Assembly (NCBI GenBank): GCA_018828385.1
Contig: JAHJVE010000021.1
Location: 124,001 to 188,000 of the forward strand
DNA from: Gammaproteobacteria bacterium
GTDB taxonomy: Bacteria > Pseudomonadota > Gammaproteobacteria > Burkholderiales > Rhodocyclaceae
Length of the DNA stretch: 64,000 bases
Reading direction: 5' to 3'
In this document: positions 30,645 through 40,441 of the stretch, piece by piece
Position numbering within the stretch: position 1 is the stretch's first letter
How the letters are laid out: every line of letters starts with the position of its first letter
Program-made: the position numbers and the translations under genes
The notes under the pieces: generated by a model
Database searches by the model: none
The model's input: the letters and a program-made list of their open reading frames with translations, nothing else
Told to the model about the DNA's origin: nothing

Positions 30645-32576
30645 ATGAAGTTTTGCCTCATCCTCGTCGGCCTTGCGCTGCCCATTTCGGTCATTGCGCA
30701 GGGCAGCGGTGACAGTGATTTCCTGACCGCCCGCGAAGCCTTCCAGGTCGGCGACAGCAACAAACTGGAGCGCGCCATCGGCCAACTCGGCCAGCACGAA
30801 CTGGCCGCCTACGCCGAAAACTACCGGCTGCGCATGGGGATGGAAAAGGATGAGCCGAGCGGCCTGCGCGATTTTCTGCGCCGCAACGACGGCAGCTACG
30901 TCGCCGAAAAACTGCGTGCCGACTGGATCCGCTCGCTCGGCAAGCGTTTGGCCTGGGACGAGGTGGATGCCGAATTCCCGAAACTGCTCGCCCCCGAAGC
31001 GGACGTCACCTGCTACAGCGAGCAGGCCCGGCTGGCCCGCTTGGACAAGAAGGTGCTGGGCGAAGCCGAAAAACGCTGGCTGACCATGCTCGAACCGCCC
31101 GAGCCTTGCCGCCCCGTATTCGACGCGCTGGTCGCCAACCAGCGCATCACGACCGATGAAATCTGGCAGCGCGCCCGCCGCCAGATCGAAACCAACCGCC
31201 CAAGCCGGGCCAAAACCACGCTTGATTACCTGCCCGAAAACCAGAGTCCGGACAGCCGCAGCTTCGACAGCGCCATCGGCAGCGCCATGAGCTACCTCGT
31301 TCGCCAGCCGGCCAACTGGTCAGCCACGCGAACCGGGCGCGAACTCGCCGCCATCGCCATCGCCCGCCTGGCCACCAACGATCCGCGCATCGCCGCCAAC
31401 GAGCTGGACAAGATCAAGGACAGCCTGCACGACACCGAGCGCCAATGGGCGTGGAGCCAGATCGCCCTGCTTGGCGCCCGGAGGCACCTGCCCGAAGCGG
31501 TCAGCTGGTACGCCAACGCCGACCAGACCCCGTTGTCGCAGGAAGGCATCCAGTGGAAAGTCCGCGCCGCCCTGCGCACCCAGGATTGGGGCAGCGTCCG
31601 CACGACAATCGAGGCCATGCCGGCCGAGCTCGCCGCCAAGCCGGAATGGATCTACTGGCTCGGCCGTGCCCTGAAATCGACCGGCCGCACGCCGGAAGCC
31701 GACGCGCTGTTCGACAAAATAGCCGGCCAGCCGAATTTCTACGGCAATCTGGCCGACGAGGAACTTGACCGCCAGATCACGCTACCCCCCAACGCCAAGG
31801 AACCGACCCTCGAAGAAACCAGCGCCGCCAGCGACAACCCCGGCATTCGCCGCGCGCTCGCTTTCTTCCGCCTTGATCTGCGCACCGAGGCAGTCCGCGA
31901 ATGGAACTGGGCGCTGCGCGGCATGAACGACCGCGAACTCCTCGCCGCCGCCAATCTGGCCAAACGCAAGCAGATCTGGGATCGCGCCATCAACACGGCC
32001 GACCGCACCCGCCACGAACACGATTATTCGCTGCGTTTCCTCGCCCCCTTCGGCGATACGGTGCGCCCGGCCGCCCATAACCAGTCGCTCGACGACGCCT
32101 GGGTGTACGGTCTGATGCGTCAGGAAAGTCGCTTCATAACAAGCGCCAAATCAAACGTCGGGGCCTCCGGCCTCATGCAGCTCATGCCCGCCACCGCCAA
32201 ATGGGTCGCCAAGAAGATCGGCCTGCGCGACTTCAAGCGCCATCGCGTCAACGACACTGAAACCAACGTCCTGCTTGGCACCAGCTACATGCGCCTGGTC
32301 ATGGAAAACCTCGACAACCACCCGGTGCTGGCCTCCGCCGCCTACAACGCCGGCCCCGGTCGCGCCAAGAAATGGCGCGCCGACCAGCCGCTCGAAGGCG
32401 CCATTTACGCCGAGACAATCCCCTTCAGCGAAACCCGCGATTACGTCAAGAAAGTCATGAGCAACGCGGTTTATTATTCGGCCCAGTTCAACGGCAAGGC
32501 CGATTCGCTCAAGGCACGCCTCGGCGTCGTCGGCGCCAGGACCAACGACGGCATGAAAGACGCAGACCTACCCTAG
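30645..32576 (+). CDS. slt: Soluble lytic murein transglycosylase (Slt70-like)
   Basis: This periplasmic enzyme cleaves peptidoglycan with formation of 1,6-anhydromuramic acid. The 643-residue protein has a signal peptide (ending SVIAQ), a long helical superhelix (about 30-470) and a C-terminal SLT domain. The catalytic Glu494 is in MRQESRF, followed by GLMQLMPATAKWVAKK and SAAYNAGPGR. It ends nine bases before the DUF1631 gene, so the two are probably co-transcribed. No good ribosome site precedes the ATG. Confidence 0.93.
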   Translation: MKFCLILVGLALPISVIAQGSGDSDFLTAREAFQVGDSNKLERAIGQLGQHELAAYAENYRLRMGMEKDEPSGLRDFLRRNDGSYVAEKLRADWIRSLGKRLAWDEVDAEFPKLLAPEADVTCYSEQARLARLDKKVLGEAEKRWLTMLEPPEPCRPVFDALVANQRITTDEIWQRARRQIETNRPSRAKTTLDYLPENQSPDSRSFDSAIGSAMSYLVRQPANWSATRTGRELAAIAIARLATNDPRIAANELDKIKDSLHDTERQWAWSQIALLGARRHLPEAVSWYANADQTPLSQEGIQWKVRAALRTQDWGSVRTTIEAMPAELAAKPEWIYWLGRALKSTGRTPEADALFDKIAGQPNFYGNLADEELDRQITLPPNAKEPTLEETSAASDNPGIRRALAFFRLDLRTEAVREWNWALRGMNDRELLAAANLAKRKQIWDRAINTADRTRHEHDYSLRFLAPFGDTVRPAAHNQSLDDAWVYGLMRQESRFITSAKSNVGASGLMQLMPATAKWVAKKIGLRDFKRHRVNDTETNVLLGTSYMRLVMENLDNHPVLASAAYNAGPGRAKKWRADQPLEGAIYAETIPFSETRDYVKKVMSNAVYYSAQFNGKADSLKARLGVVGARTNDGMKDADLP

Positions 32577-32585
32577 GAAAACGAC

Positions 32586-34646
32586 ATGGCAGTGCAGTCC
32601 GACTCATTCCATCTCCTGAGCGACACCCGAGCACTATTTCTCAAGCACCTCGGCGCCTTGCTGCAGGACTGCGGCGAGCTATCCGCCCCGGCCATCCAGG
32701 CCATCCAGAACGGCGCCGGCGCCTATTTCGATGAAATGGCGTCGACCAACCGGCGCGGCACCTTCGCCGAAGAGGCCAGCGGGCTGACCTCTTCGCGCAT
32801 CACGCTGGTCGGTGAAGAAGACCTCGAGCTCGGCATCCGCCTCGACAACATGAGCGCCCGCCTGTTCGAGTCGACCGGCGGCAGCCTGTGGCGGACCCAT
32901 CTGCGCTTCGTTACCCTGCTCAGGCGACCGGATCTGCCAAAAAGCGCCAACCCGATCGGGCCGAAAGGCATCGCCCAGGGTCTGACCACCATGTTCGATG
33001 CCGCCGGCGCCGCCACCATCGACAAAAAACTCGAATTGCTCGACCGCATCGAAGCCTGCCTGCTCGAAGGTTTGCCGGCCCTCTACGCCGAGATCAACGA
33101 CTTCATGGACCGCAAGGGAGTCGACGCTGCCTCGCCCAGCATCATCGGCAGCCAGGAAGGGCCAACCAGCACCGAACCGTCATCCACGCCTGACAACGCC
33201 CTGCTTGCCCTGCAGCAAAGGCTGCTCGCCAGTCTGCCCAGGGCTGGCGAATTGGCACCGGCCGCTGGCGGCGCGGCCGCGTCGCTGCTCAACCAGGCCA
33301 CCCTCGAACGCTTGGTCGAGCGCCTCAACGAACTCGATCGCCGCGGTGCTTTTGAGCAGAAATTCGCGCCGACCCAGACGGGCGGCGGCATGATCCCGGC
33401 TCTGTTTACACCCAACGGCGACTTCGCCAGCCCGCCCAAGGTTCTCAAATCGGCCCAACTCGGCATACCGACCACGGCCAATGAAGGCCTGGCGATCGAC
33501 ACCCTGGCCATGATCTTCGAAGCCATTTTCGCCAATCCAGCCGTGCCGGATGCCCTCAAGGCAGTGATTTCGAGCCTGCAGATCACGCTGCTCAAGGTCG
33601 CCATGAAGGATAGCTCGCTGTTTGTCGACGCCCAACACCCGGCGCGCCTTGTCGTCGACCGCATGGGGCAGGCGATTCTCGGCCTGCCGATCGATGTTCC
33701 AGCCCGCCATCCAATCTGCGCCCGCCTGTTCGAAATCGCCACCCGGTTACGCAGTGAAAGCAGCGCCGACAAGTCCGCCTTCGAGACCGCTCTGAACGAT
33801 CTCGACACCCTGCTGGCCGAACACAATGCCAGCTTTGCGGCAGCGACAACGCCCTATCTGCCGCTGGTCAACCAACTCGACCGCAACGACGAAGCGGCTC
33901 TGCGCGTCCGTCAGGCGCTCGAAAAATTCATCGAGACCAGTCCGCCACCGGCCATTCGCCTTTTTCTCGAACAAACGTGGAGCCGCCTGCTCCGGACCAT
34001 CTGGCTCGAAGCGGGCGAGCAGGGCGCCGAATGGCAGGAAGGATTGGCCGTCGTCGATGATCTGCTGTGGACAATTCAACCCAAGGCCGATCCCGACGAG
34101 CGCAAGACCCTGGCCCGCCGGCTGCCCGAAATCCTCAAACGCCTGCGCGCCGGGATGGCTCGCATCGGTCTGTCGGCCGAAGCGGAAGCCGCCTTCCTTG
34201 ATACCTGCTTCGAGCTGCAGACCCGGGCGCTACGCGCCACGCCGGCAACGACGCCCGAAACCCCGGCGGCCGACCTGTTCCCAAGCGGCGTTTCGACCCC
34301 GGCCGGCACGCCGGTCAGCGGCAAGTTGCAGGCGGACCAACGGATTCTGGCGACGCTGGATTTTGCCGACTATCGGCCGGCGCCGTCCCGTGCATTTCCC
34401 GTCAAGGTTGGCGACTGGCTGGAATTCCCGCTGGCCGACGGTAGCCAAGCCATGGCCAGGCTCTGCTACATCAGCCCGGCAAGCCGTCGGGCGCTGCTCA
34501 TCAACCCCGAGTCCGGCCTGGCGCTGGCGGTCCATCCGGCCATTCTCGAGCGCCAGCTACGCGAGGGCGAAGCGCGCCTCAGCCCGCTATGCGCCTTGTT
34601 CGAATCGGCAGCCAGCATCGCCCTGCAAAAATCAGCCGGCGGATAA
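32586..34646 (+). CDS. DUF1631 family protein
   Basis: A 686-residue soluble protein, helix-rich with Ala/Pro linkers. The N-terminal stretch SSRITLVGEEDLELGIRLDNMS and the NPIGPKGIAQGL segment fit the DUF1631 family found across beta- and gammaproteobacteria. The C-terminal 130 residues (KVGDWLEFPLADGSQAMARLCYISPASRRALLINP) form a beta-rich, PilZ-like piece. Function is unknown. Its location after slt hints at envelope or surface signalling but proves nothing. Confidence 0.82.
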   Translation: MAVQSDSFHLLSDTRALFLKHLGALLQDCGELSAPAIQAIQNGAGAYFDEMASTNRRGTFAEEASGLTSSRITLVGEEDLELGIRLDNMSARLFESTGGSLWRTHLRFVTLLRRPDLPKSANPIGPKGIAQGLTTMFDAAGAATIDKKLELLDRIEACLLEGLPALYAEINDFMDRKGVDAASPSIIGSQEGPTSTEPSSTPDNALLALQQRLLASLPRAGELAPAAGGAAASLLNQATLERLVERLNELDRRGAFEQKFAPTQTGGGMIPALFTPNGDFASPPKVLKSAQLGIPTTANEGLAIDTLAMIFEAIFANPAVPDALKAVISSLQITLLKVAMKDSSLFVDAQHPARLVVDRMGQAILGLPIDVPARHPICARLFEIATRLRSESSADKSAFETALNDLDTLLAEHNASFAAATTPYLPLVNQLDRNDEAALRVRQALEKFIETSPPPAIRLFLEQTWSRLLRTIWLEAGEQGAEWQEGLAVVDDLLWTIQPKADPDERKTLARRLPEILKRLRAGMARIGLSAEAEAAFLDTCFELQTRALRATPATTPETPAADLFPSGVSTPAGTPVSGKLQADQRILATLDFADYRPAPSRAFPVKVGDWLEFPLADGSQAMARLCYISPASRRALLINPESGLALAVHPAILERQLREGEARLSPLCALFESAASIALQKSAGG

Positions 34647-34721
34647 GGCCACAGCACTGCCCGAAAGCCGGCAAATTGCCTTAAAATCCGGGTTTTACGC
34701 ATTCAGTTTCCGGGGTTTCAA

Positions 34722-35684
34722 ATGGACATCAAAAAGGTCTTGCTGCTGGGGGGTAGCGGTTTCGTCGGCACCTATATCGTCAACCGTCTGTCGCAGCGCG
34801 GCATCGAAGTCACGGTCCCGACACGTCGCCGCGAACGCACCAAGGCACTCATCATGCAGCCGGGCGTCACCATGCCGGAAGCTGACATCAGCTGCGAAAA
34901 GACGCTGGCCGAACTGGTCCGTGGCCACGATGCCGTGATCAACCTGGTCGGCGTCCTGCACAGCCGCGACGTCGTCCTGCCCTACAGCTCCGATTTCGCC
35001 AATGCTCACGTCGAGCTGCCGAAGAAAATCGTCGCCGCCTGCAAGGCTGCGGGCGTCCGCCGCCTGGTGCACATGAGCGCACTCAACGCCGACCCCAAGG
35101 GTCCGTCCGAATACCTCCGCTCCAAGGGTGACGGCGAAGCCATCGTGCTCGCCGCCCAGGGCGAACTCGACGTCACCGTCTTCCGCCCGTCGGTCATTTT
35201 CGGCCTCGGCGATTCTTTCCTGTCGATGTTCGCCAGCATTCTCAAGAAAGTCCCGTTCTTCCCTCTCGGTTTCGGTCACGCCCGCTTCCAGCCGGTGTGG
35301 GCCGCCGACGTCGCCGATGCTTTCGTCGATAGCCTTAACGATGTCGGCACCTACGGCGAGACCTACGAACTGGTCGGCCCGAAGACCTACACGCTGCGCG
35401 AACTGGTCGACTACGCCAAGGAACTGGCCGGCAGTTCGGCCACCATCGTTCCCTTGTCCGAAGGCTGGGCTTACCTGCAGGCCGGCCTGATGTGGCTGGC
35501 CCCGAGCCCGATGCTGTCGCCGGACAACCTGCGCTCGATGGAAAAGGACAGCGTGGCCGCAGCCGGCAGCAAGCAGCCGGCCAACTGGCGTCCGACGGCA
35601 CTGGAAGCCATCGCGCCAACCTACATCGCACTCAACACGCCGAAGGGCAAGCTCGACAGCTTCCGCTATCGCGCCGGTCGTTGA
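34722..35684 (+). CDS. Atypical short-chain dehydrogenase, complex I NDUFA9-like
   Basis: A 320-residue NAD(P)-binding protein. The nucleotide motif is GGSGFVG (10-16), close to the atypical SDR pattern used by NDUFA9-type proteins. NLVGVL, HMSALNAD, SKGDGEAIV and FRPSVIFGLGD are typical of that group. The catalytic Tyr-x3-Lys is replaced by Y-x2-SKG, so classical dehydrogenase activity is doubtful. Bacterial members are often near cca, as here (16 bases upstream). The substrate is unknown. Confidence 0.82.
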   Translation: MDIKKVLLLGGSGFVGTYIVNRLSQRGIEVTVPTRRRERTKALIMQPGVTMPEADISCEKTLAELVRGHDAVINLVGVLHSRDVVLPYSSDFANAHVELPKKIVAACKAAGVRRLVHMSALNADPKGPSEYLRSKGDGEAIVLAAQGELDVTVFRPSVIFGLGDSFLSMFASILKKVPFFPLGFGHARFQPVWAADVADAFVDSLNDVGTYGETYELVGPKTYTLRELVDYAKELAGSSATIVPLSEGWAYLQAGLMWLAPSPMLSPDNLRSMEKDSVAAAGSKQPANWRPTALEAIAPTYIALNTPKGKLDSFRYRAGR

Positions 35685-35700
35685 GGGCGCACCGCTGACC

Positions 35701-36939
35701 GTGCAGATATTCATCGTTGGCGGCGCCGTCCGCGATGAACTGCTCGGCCGGCCCAATGCCGACCGCGACTACGTCGTCGTCGGTGCCACCCCGGAAGCCC
35801 TGTTAAAGCAGGGATTCCGGCCGGTCGGCAAGGATTTCCCGGTATTCCTCCACCCGCAAACCCAGGAGGAATACGCGCTGGCCCGCACCGAGCGCAAGTC
35901 CGGTCACGGCTACCATGGCTTCACTTTCCACGCCGCGCCGGATGTCACGCTCGAAGAAGATCTCGCCCGTCGCGACCTGACCATCAATGCCATGGCCAAG
36001 GCGGCCGATGGCGCCTTGATTGATCCCTTCCACGGTCAACTGGATTTATCGGCCAAAATCCTCAGGCATGTCGGCCCGGCCTTTGCCGAAGACCCCGTGC
36101 GCATTCTGCGCATCGCCCGCTTTGCCGCCCGCTTCAGTGATTTTACGGTAGCCCCGGAAACGCTGACGCTGATGCGCGACATGGTAGCCAGCGGCGAAGT
36201 CGATCATCTGGTTGCCGAGCGCGTCTGGCAGGAACTGGCCACCGGCCTGATGGAAGACAGGCCGTCACGAATGTTCGAGGTGCTGCGCGACTGTGGCGCC
36301 CTGGCCCGCTTGCTGCCGGAACTCGACGTCCTGTTCGGCGTCGCGCAACGAGCCGATTACCACCCCGAAATCGATACCGGCATCCACACCATGATGGTCG
36401 TCGACCAGTCGGCAAAACGTGGCTTCGCTTTGCCGGTGCGCTTTGCCGCGCTGACCCACGACCTCGGCAAGGGCACGACGCCGGCCGACATCCTGCCGCG
36501 CCATATCGGCCACGAAGAGCGCAGCGTCCATCTCAGCGAAAAGCTGTGCGCCCGCTTGCGCGTGCCCGGCGACTGCCGCGATCTTGCCCTGCTCATGGCG
36601 CGCTATCACGGCAACGTTCACCGCGCCGCCGACTTGAAAGCCAGCACCATCGTCACGCTGTTTGAAAAAACCGATGCGCTGCGCCGGCCGGAACGCTTCC
36701 AGCAACTGCTCGATGCCTGCCTGTGCGACTACACCGGCCGACTGGGCTGGGAAAACCGCCCCTACGACAGCCCGCGCTACCTGCTCCAGGCATTGGCTAC
36801 GGTCAACGCCGTCGACGCGGGAAAAATCGCACTAGCCTGTCCCGACAAGGCAAAGATTCCCGAGCGCATTCACGCCGCCCGGGTCAATGCGCTCAGGAAA
36901 TGGCTAAATGAGCCGGGAGAGCAGCCAGAGCAACAATGA
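35701..36939 (+). CDS. cca: Multifunctional CCA protein (tRNA nucleotidyltransferase with HD domain)
   Basis: This enzyme adds or repairs the 3'-CCA of tRNA. The 412-residue protein has the nucleotidyltransferase motif GGAVRD (7-12), catalytic Asp21 and Asp23 (DRD), RRDLTINAMA and EDPVRILRIARFAARF. The C-terminal HD phosphohydrolase domain (IHTMMVVDQ and THDLGKG) defines the gammaproteobacterial-type multifunctional form. The start is GTG at 35701. Its end overlaps a convergent DUF2905 gene by 36 bases. A degenerate 34-bp element lies at 36032. Confidence 0.95.
   Translation: MQIFIVGGAVRDELLGRPNADRDYVVVGATPEALLKQGFRPVGKDFPVFLHPQTQEEYALARTERKSGHGYHGFTFHAAPDVTLEEDLARRDLTINAMAKAADGALIDPFHGQLDLSAKILRHVGPAFAEDPVRILRIARFAARFSDFTVAPETLTLMRDMVASGEVDHLVAERVWQELATGLMEDRPSRMFEVLRDCGALARLLPELDVLFGVAQRADYHPEIDTGIHTMMVVDQSAKRGFALPVRFAALTHDLGKGTTPADILPRHIGHEERSVHLSEKLCARLRVPGDCRDLALLMARYHGNVHRAADLKASTIVTLFEKTDALRRPERFQQLLDACLCDYTGRLGWENRPYDSPRYLLQALATVNAVDAGKIALACPDKAKIPERIHAARVNALRKWLNEPGEQPEQQ
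36032..36065 (+). repeat. Diverged copy of the 34-bp element inside cca
   Basis: ACGGTCAACTGG, ATTTAT, CGGCC, AAAATCCTCAG. The core and spacing fit but the last bases do not. The encoded HGQLDLSAKILR is close to what the CCA family has here anyway, so chance is possible. Confidence 0.45.
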
Positions 36940-37101
36940 AAAGATGATCGTGCTGGCGAGCGGAAATGTGTAAGTTTGCCCACGAAAACGGAAAGCAAAA
37001 TCCCCCGGCAATTTGCCGAATCGAATAAAGCGCGCCAGATGCGGGCCAATGATGCCCAGCAAAAAAATCGCCACAACCAGCGTCAACATCCACTTCAGCA
37101 T
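36904..37101 (-). CDS. DUF2905 family small membrane protein
   Basis: A 65-residue protein with two hydrophobic segments and the family signature RFGKLPGDFAFRFRGQTYTFPL. I placed the start at the ATG at 37101 because the family begins just before the first membrane helix. The end overlaps cca on the opposite strand by 36 bases. Function is unknown. Confidence 0.82.
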   Translation of the reverse strand: MLKWMLTLVVAIFLLGIIGPHLARFIRFGKLPGDFAFRFRGQTYTFPLASTIIFSLLLWLLSRLI

Positions 37102-37161
37102 TTGCCTTGCACCACAGGGTGAAAGCCGCATTAAATCACGCCTCACCCCGAACCGAGCCCC

Positions 37162-37968
37162 ATGCTAAAAACTCAAATCGTCGAAGGCCTCGAAGTCTTC
37201 TCCTGCCAGCCTTCCCGCAAGACCGGCAAGCCCGCACTGCTTTTCGTACACGGCGCCTTCGCTGGCGGCTGGATGTGGACCGAAACCTTCATGCCCTTTC
37301 TCGCCAAGGCCGGCTACCCGTGCTACGCGCTCTCCCTGCGCGGACACGCCGGCAGCGCCGGACGTGAGCATATCAATTGGCATTCGGTCAGCGACTACGT
37401 CGACGACGTCAAGACCGTCGTCGACTGGCTCGGCGAAGCGCCGGTCCTGGTCGGTCATTCAATGGGCGGCTTCATCGTCCAGAAATATCTCGAACATCGC
37501 GCCGCGCCGGCCGTCGCCCTGGTCTGCTCGGTGCCACCGCAAGGCCTGATTGCCTCGCAGTTTCACCTGATGTTCAACAAACCGCAGCTGTTCCAGGAAA
37601 TCAACCAGATCATGGATGGCAAATACACCGACACCGGCACGCTACGTGAAGCGCTGTTCGCCGGCGAGGTTGACGAAGCCATGCTGGCTGCCTGGCTCAG
37701 CCGGATGCAACCGGAATCCCACCGCGCGCTATGGGACATGTCGATGTTCAGCCTGCCCAACCTCTACGCCATGCACCGTCCGCCGATGCTCATCCTTGGC
37801 GCCGAAGACGACGTGCTGGTGCCTGCCTTCCTCGTCCAGACCACCGGGCAGACCTACGGCGAACACGTCCATATTTTCCGCGACATGGGCCACGCCGTGA
37901 CCCACGAAAAAGAATGGCCGCTCGTCGCGGCCACCTTGCGTGACTGGCTGGAAAAGATCAAACCTTGA
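37162..37968 (+). CDS. Alpha/beta hydrolase
   Basis: A 268-residue alpha/beta-fold enzyme. The nucleophile elbow GHSMGGF carries the catalytic Ser, FVHGAFAGG forms the oxyanion region, and the catalytic His is in DMGHAVTHE. It has no signal peptide. The substrate cannot be told from sequence; lysophospholipase-like and esterase members share this pattern. The 3' end overlaps the convergent yjfB-like gene by 11 bases. Confidence 0.85.
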   Translation: MLKTQIVEGLEVFSCQPSRKTGKPALLFVHGAFAGGWMWTETFMPFLAKAGYPCYALSLRGHAGSAGREHINWHSVSDYVDDVKTVVDWLGEAPVLVGHSMGGFIVQKYLEHRAAPAVALVCSVPPQGLIASQFHLMFNKPQLFQEINQIMDGKYTDTGTLREALFAGEVDEAMLAAWLSRMQPESHRALWDMSMFSLPNLYAMHRPPMLILGAEDDVLVPAFLVQTTGQTYGEHVHIFRDMGHAVTHEKEWPLVAATLRDWLEKIKP

Positions 37969-38149
37969 CGTCGACCGAGTTGCCCAGGTTGGACGGGTTG
38001 CTCGGCACTTGTGGCAAGGCTTCCAGCAACTGCATCGCGTTCTGCTCCTGAATGTCGATCGCCTTCTTGAGAACCATCGTGTTGGCGGCATCCCGGATCT
38101 CCACAGGCGACATGGCGGCACTCAAACTACCTAAAGAAGAAACATCCAT
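37958..38149 (-). CDS. YjfB family protein (putative motility-associated)
   Basis: A 63-residue protein matching the short YjfB family: an N-terminal MDVSSLGSLSAAMS, a central NTMVLKKAIDIQEQNAMQLLEALP helix and a polar tail ending NSVDVKV. Family members are annotated as putative motility proteins, with little direct evidence. No flagellar genes lie in this window. Confidence 0.75.
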   Translation of the reverse strand: MDVSSLGSLSAAMSPVEIRDAANTMVLKKAIDIQEQNAMQLLEALPQVPSNPSNLGNSVDVKV

Positions 38150-38212
38150 CTTGCGCTCACTCCAATTCGGTCACATCATTGGTCTACTGTAGTCGATATA
38201 TTTGCCAATTCA

Positions 38213-39181
38213 ATGAGCAATTCGGAAAAAACGGGACCGCTGTCCGTCATCCTCGACGCCATCCGCGCCAAACGCGAGCGCAAGGCAGGCACGGGCAAGG
38301 ATATCGAAGAGCTGGAGGCGTCACTGCTTGCCGACATCGAGGCCTTTGATCTCGATGCGGCAGAGCGGCGCGCCCGACGCGAGTATCTGGCCAATTCCGG
38401 CGCCGGCATGACCGACCCGACCCTGGTTTTTCCCGAAATAGCGCCGGTCCGTCCGGCGGCCAAACCAGCGGTTGCACCGGTGGCCGAAGTCAAGCCGCCA
38501 GAGCCGGTTGCACCGGCCAAGGTCGACACCGGCAGCAGCCTCCTCGACCAGCTGCGCCAGCGCGCCGAAATACGGCAGCGGGAAATCCACAGCGAACTGG
38601 CCGAGCGGAGCTCGGCCAACGAAGCCATAGACCAAGCGCTCAAGCACCTCTTTTTCTATCTGCACGAACTGGTCCAGCAACTGAACATCATCAAGCCCGA
38701 GATTCCACGCGATTACCCGCTGATCGAACAGTTCGAGTTAAACCAATTGAGCTGGCAGGAAGGTTTCGCCGATTACCGGACCCAGTCGCAAAGTGCCGGA
38801 GCGCTGGTCGAGTTGGTCACCTTCTCGTATCACCTGAGCGGTGGCACAACCCTGCACATCGAACGCAACGGCCCGTCGGTGGAGCGCTTCCGGGCCATGC
38901 TTTTCGACTACGGCCTGCCGTTCACCTGCAAGGAATTCAAAAACGAGCGCAGTTATGTCGAACGCGCCGGGTTTGAGGTTCGTAGCGATGTCAGCGTCAG
39001 CGCCCGCTGGCGCGCCGATTTCTCAAAGGGTGTCATCGCTCTTGAAACACGCAACCTTGAACGCCTGGGCAGCGCCCTTTACAGCATCCGGCCACAGTGT
39101 ATAGATCAAGCCCTGCTCGATGATTTCGGCCGGCTCATCCTCGGTCAGCCGAACCGCTTCCGCGAGCTGGCCAAGCGCTAA
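38213..39181 (+). CDS. Hypothetical protein
   Basis: A 322-residue soluble protein. The first 75 residues are charged and helical (DAIRAKRERKAG, EELEASLLADIEAFDLDAAERRARREYL). A Pro/Ala linker follows (about 80-105), then a mixed alpha/beta domain (about 125-322) with HLFFYLHELVQQLNIIKPEIPRDYPL and FELNQLSWQEGFADYR. I do not recognise a family. It is followed four bases later by the convergent MidA-like gene. Confidence 0.65.
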   Translation: MSNSEKTGPLSVILDAIRAKRERKAGTGKDIEELEASLLADIEAFDLDAAERRARREYLANSGAGMTDPTLVFPEIAPVRPAAKPAVAPVAEVKPPEPVAPAKVDTGSSLLDQLRQRAEIRQREIHSELAERSSANEAIDQALKHLFFYLHELVQQLNIIKPEIPRDYPLIEQFELNQLSWQEGFADYRTQSQSAGALVELVTFSYHLSGGTTLHIERNGPSVERFRAMLFDYGLPFTCKEFKNERSYVERAGFEVRSDVSVSARWRADFSKGVIALETRNLERLGSALYSIRPQCIDQALLDDFGRLILGQPNRFRELAKR

Positions 39182-39184
39182 TAG

Positions 39185-40345
39185 CTACAAACGTCGACTC
39201 TGGTCGCCGCTGGCAAAACCGAGCAGGGTTTCATCCAGACCACGACCGATGGCGATGACCTTGAACAGTTCGCCCATCTCGTGTGGCATCAGCAGCTTGC
39301 CGACGGCGCCAGCCGCCCGGATGTAGTCTGGCGTCGCCTGCGGAATTGCCGCCAGGCAGTCGAGAATCCCGCAATTGAGCAAGAACTGCCCCTGACTGGT
39401 GTAACCGAGCAGCTCCAGCCCGCTGGCATGGGCGGCTGCAATAATTGCCGTGAAATCGACGTGGACCGTAACATCCTGCAAGCCGGGCAAATAAAACGGG
39501 TCAGGGTGCGCATGGTGGCGGTAATGGCACATCAAGGTACCGCGTCCCCGTTGCTGGTGGTAAAACTCGCGACGCGGGAAACCATAGTCGATCAGCAAAA
39601 GCGCCCCCTGACGCAGGCGATGCCCCCATTCCGCCGCCCAGGCCCGGGCGGCAAGACTGATTTCGCTTTCGAAGCCCGGCGGCAAACTGCACTGTTCGCC
39701 GATTTCCTCGGCGGCGGCGAGAAGGGCGCCGCTTGCCGGACGCTCGTTCCAGGCAAAAGCGCCGGTCTCATCGACGACGACGCCGCGCTCGAAAATTCCA
39801 TCCTCCCGCCAGGCCACGATGTGAGCCGGCATGGCATCGAGCAATTCATTGGCCACGACGACGCCCGAAAATGCGTCCGGCAATTGATCAAGCCATTCAA
39901 CCCGCGACAACAAGTGCGGCACGGCCAGCGCGATGGTTTCCTGCTGACGCTGACGCAGATCGGCCGACAAATCGAGAATCAAATAGCGCTCCGGCAAGGC
40001 TTCGGCCTGCTCCAGGGCAAGTAACAGGTCAGCCGCCAGTCGCCCTGAACCGGCCCCCACTTCCAGTACTACCGGGGTCGATGCGGCCATGATCTGGGCT
40101 ATCTGGCAGGCCAGGGCCTGCCCGAACAAGGACGTCATCTCGGGCGACGTGATGAAGTCGCCGGCCGCCCCGAATTTGCGCGCGCCCGCGGCGTAGTAGC
40201 CAAGCCCGGGGGCGTAGAGCAGTTGCTCCATGAAGCGGGCAAAGGGTAGCCAGCCCCCGGCGGCAGAAACCTCATCGACGAGCTTCTGATGCAGACGCTG
40301 GCTGTGGGCAAGCGCCTCCGGTGCGGGGTTCGGCAGGTTGTTCAT
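39185..40345 (-). CDS. SAM-dependent methyltransferase, MidA/NDUFAF7 family
   Basis: A 386-residue class I methyltransferase of the DUF185 family. The signatures are FMEQLLYAPGLGYYAAGARKFGAAGDFITSPE, VLEVGAGSGRLAADLL (SAM site) and ANELLDAMPAH. In eukaryotes NDUFAF7 methylates an arginine of a complex I subunit; the bacterial substrate is not established. It is convergent with the hypothetical gene at 38213 and divergent from the FIST gene. Confidence 0.9.
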   Translation of the reverse strand: MNNLPNPAPEALAHSQRLHQKLVDEVSAAGGWLPFARFMEQLLYAPGLGYYAAGARKFGAAGDFITSPEMTSLFGQALACQIAQIMAASTPVVLEVGAGSGRLAADLLLALEQAEALPERYLILDLSADLRQRQQETIALAVPHLLSRVEWLDQLPDAFSGVVVANELLDAMPAHIVAWREDGIFERGVVVDETGAFAWNERPASGALLAAAEEIGEQCSLPPGFESEISLAARAWAAEWGHRLRQGALLLIDYGFPRREFYHQQRGRGTLMCHYRHHAHPDPFYLPGLQDVTVHVDFTAIIAAAHASGLELLGYTSQGQFLLNCGILDCLAAIPQATPDYIRAAGAVGKLLMPHEMGELFKVIAIGRGLDETLLGFASGDQSRRL

Positions 40346-40441
40346 GGCAAGTTCAAAAAGGTGTCAATTTTACGGCCACAGCAAAAATTTCACGACCGGC
40401 TATGCTATTTTCGCACTCTGCACCAACCGGGGAGACTGACC

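Noticed and set aside
36797..36830. ACGGTCAACGCC near the cca end as an element copy
   Set aside because: The first A/T tract is absent (GTCGAC) and the encoded residues fit the CCA family. Kept out of the list, though it might be a heavily decayed copy.
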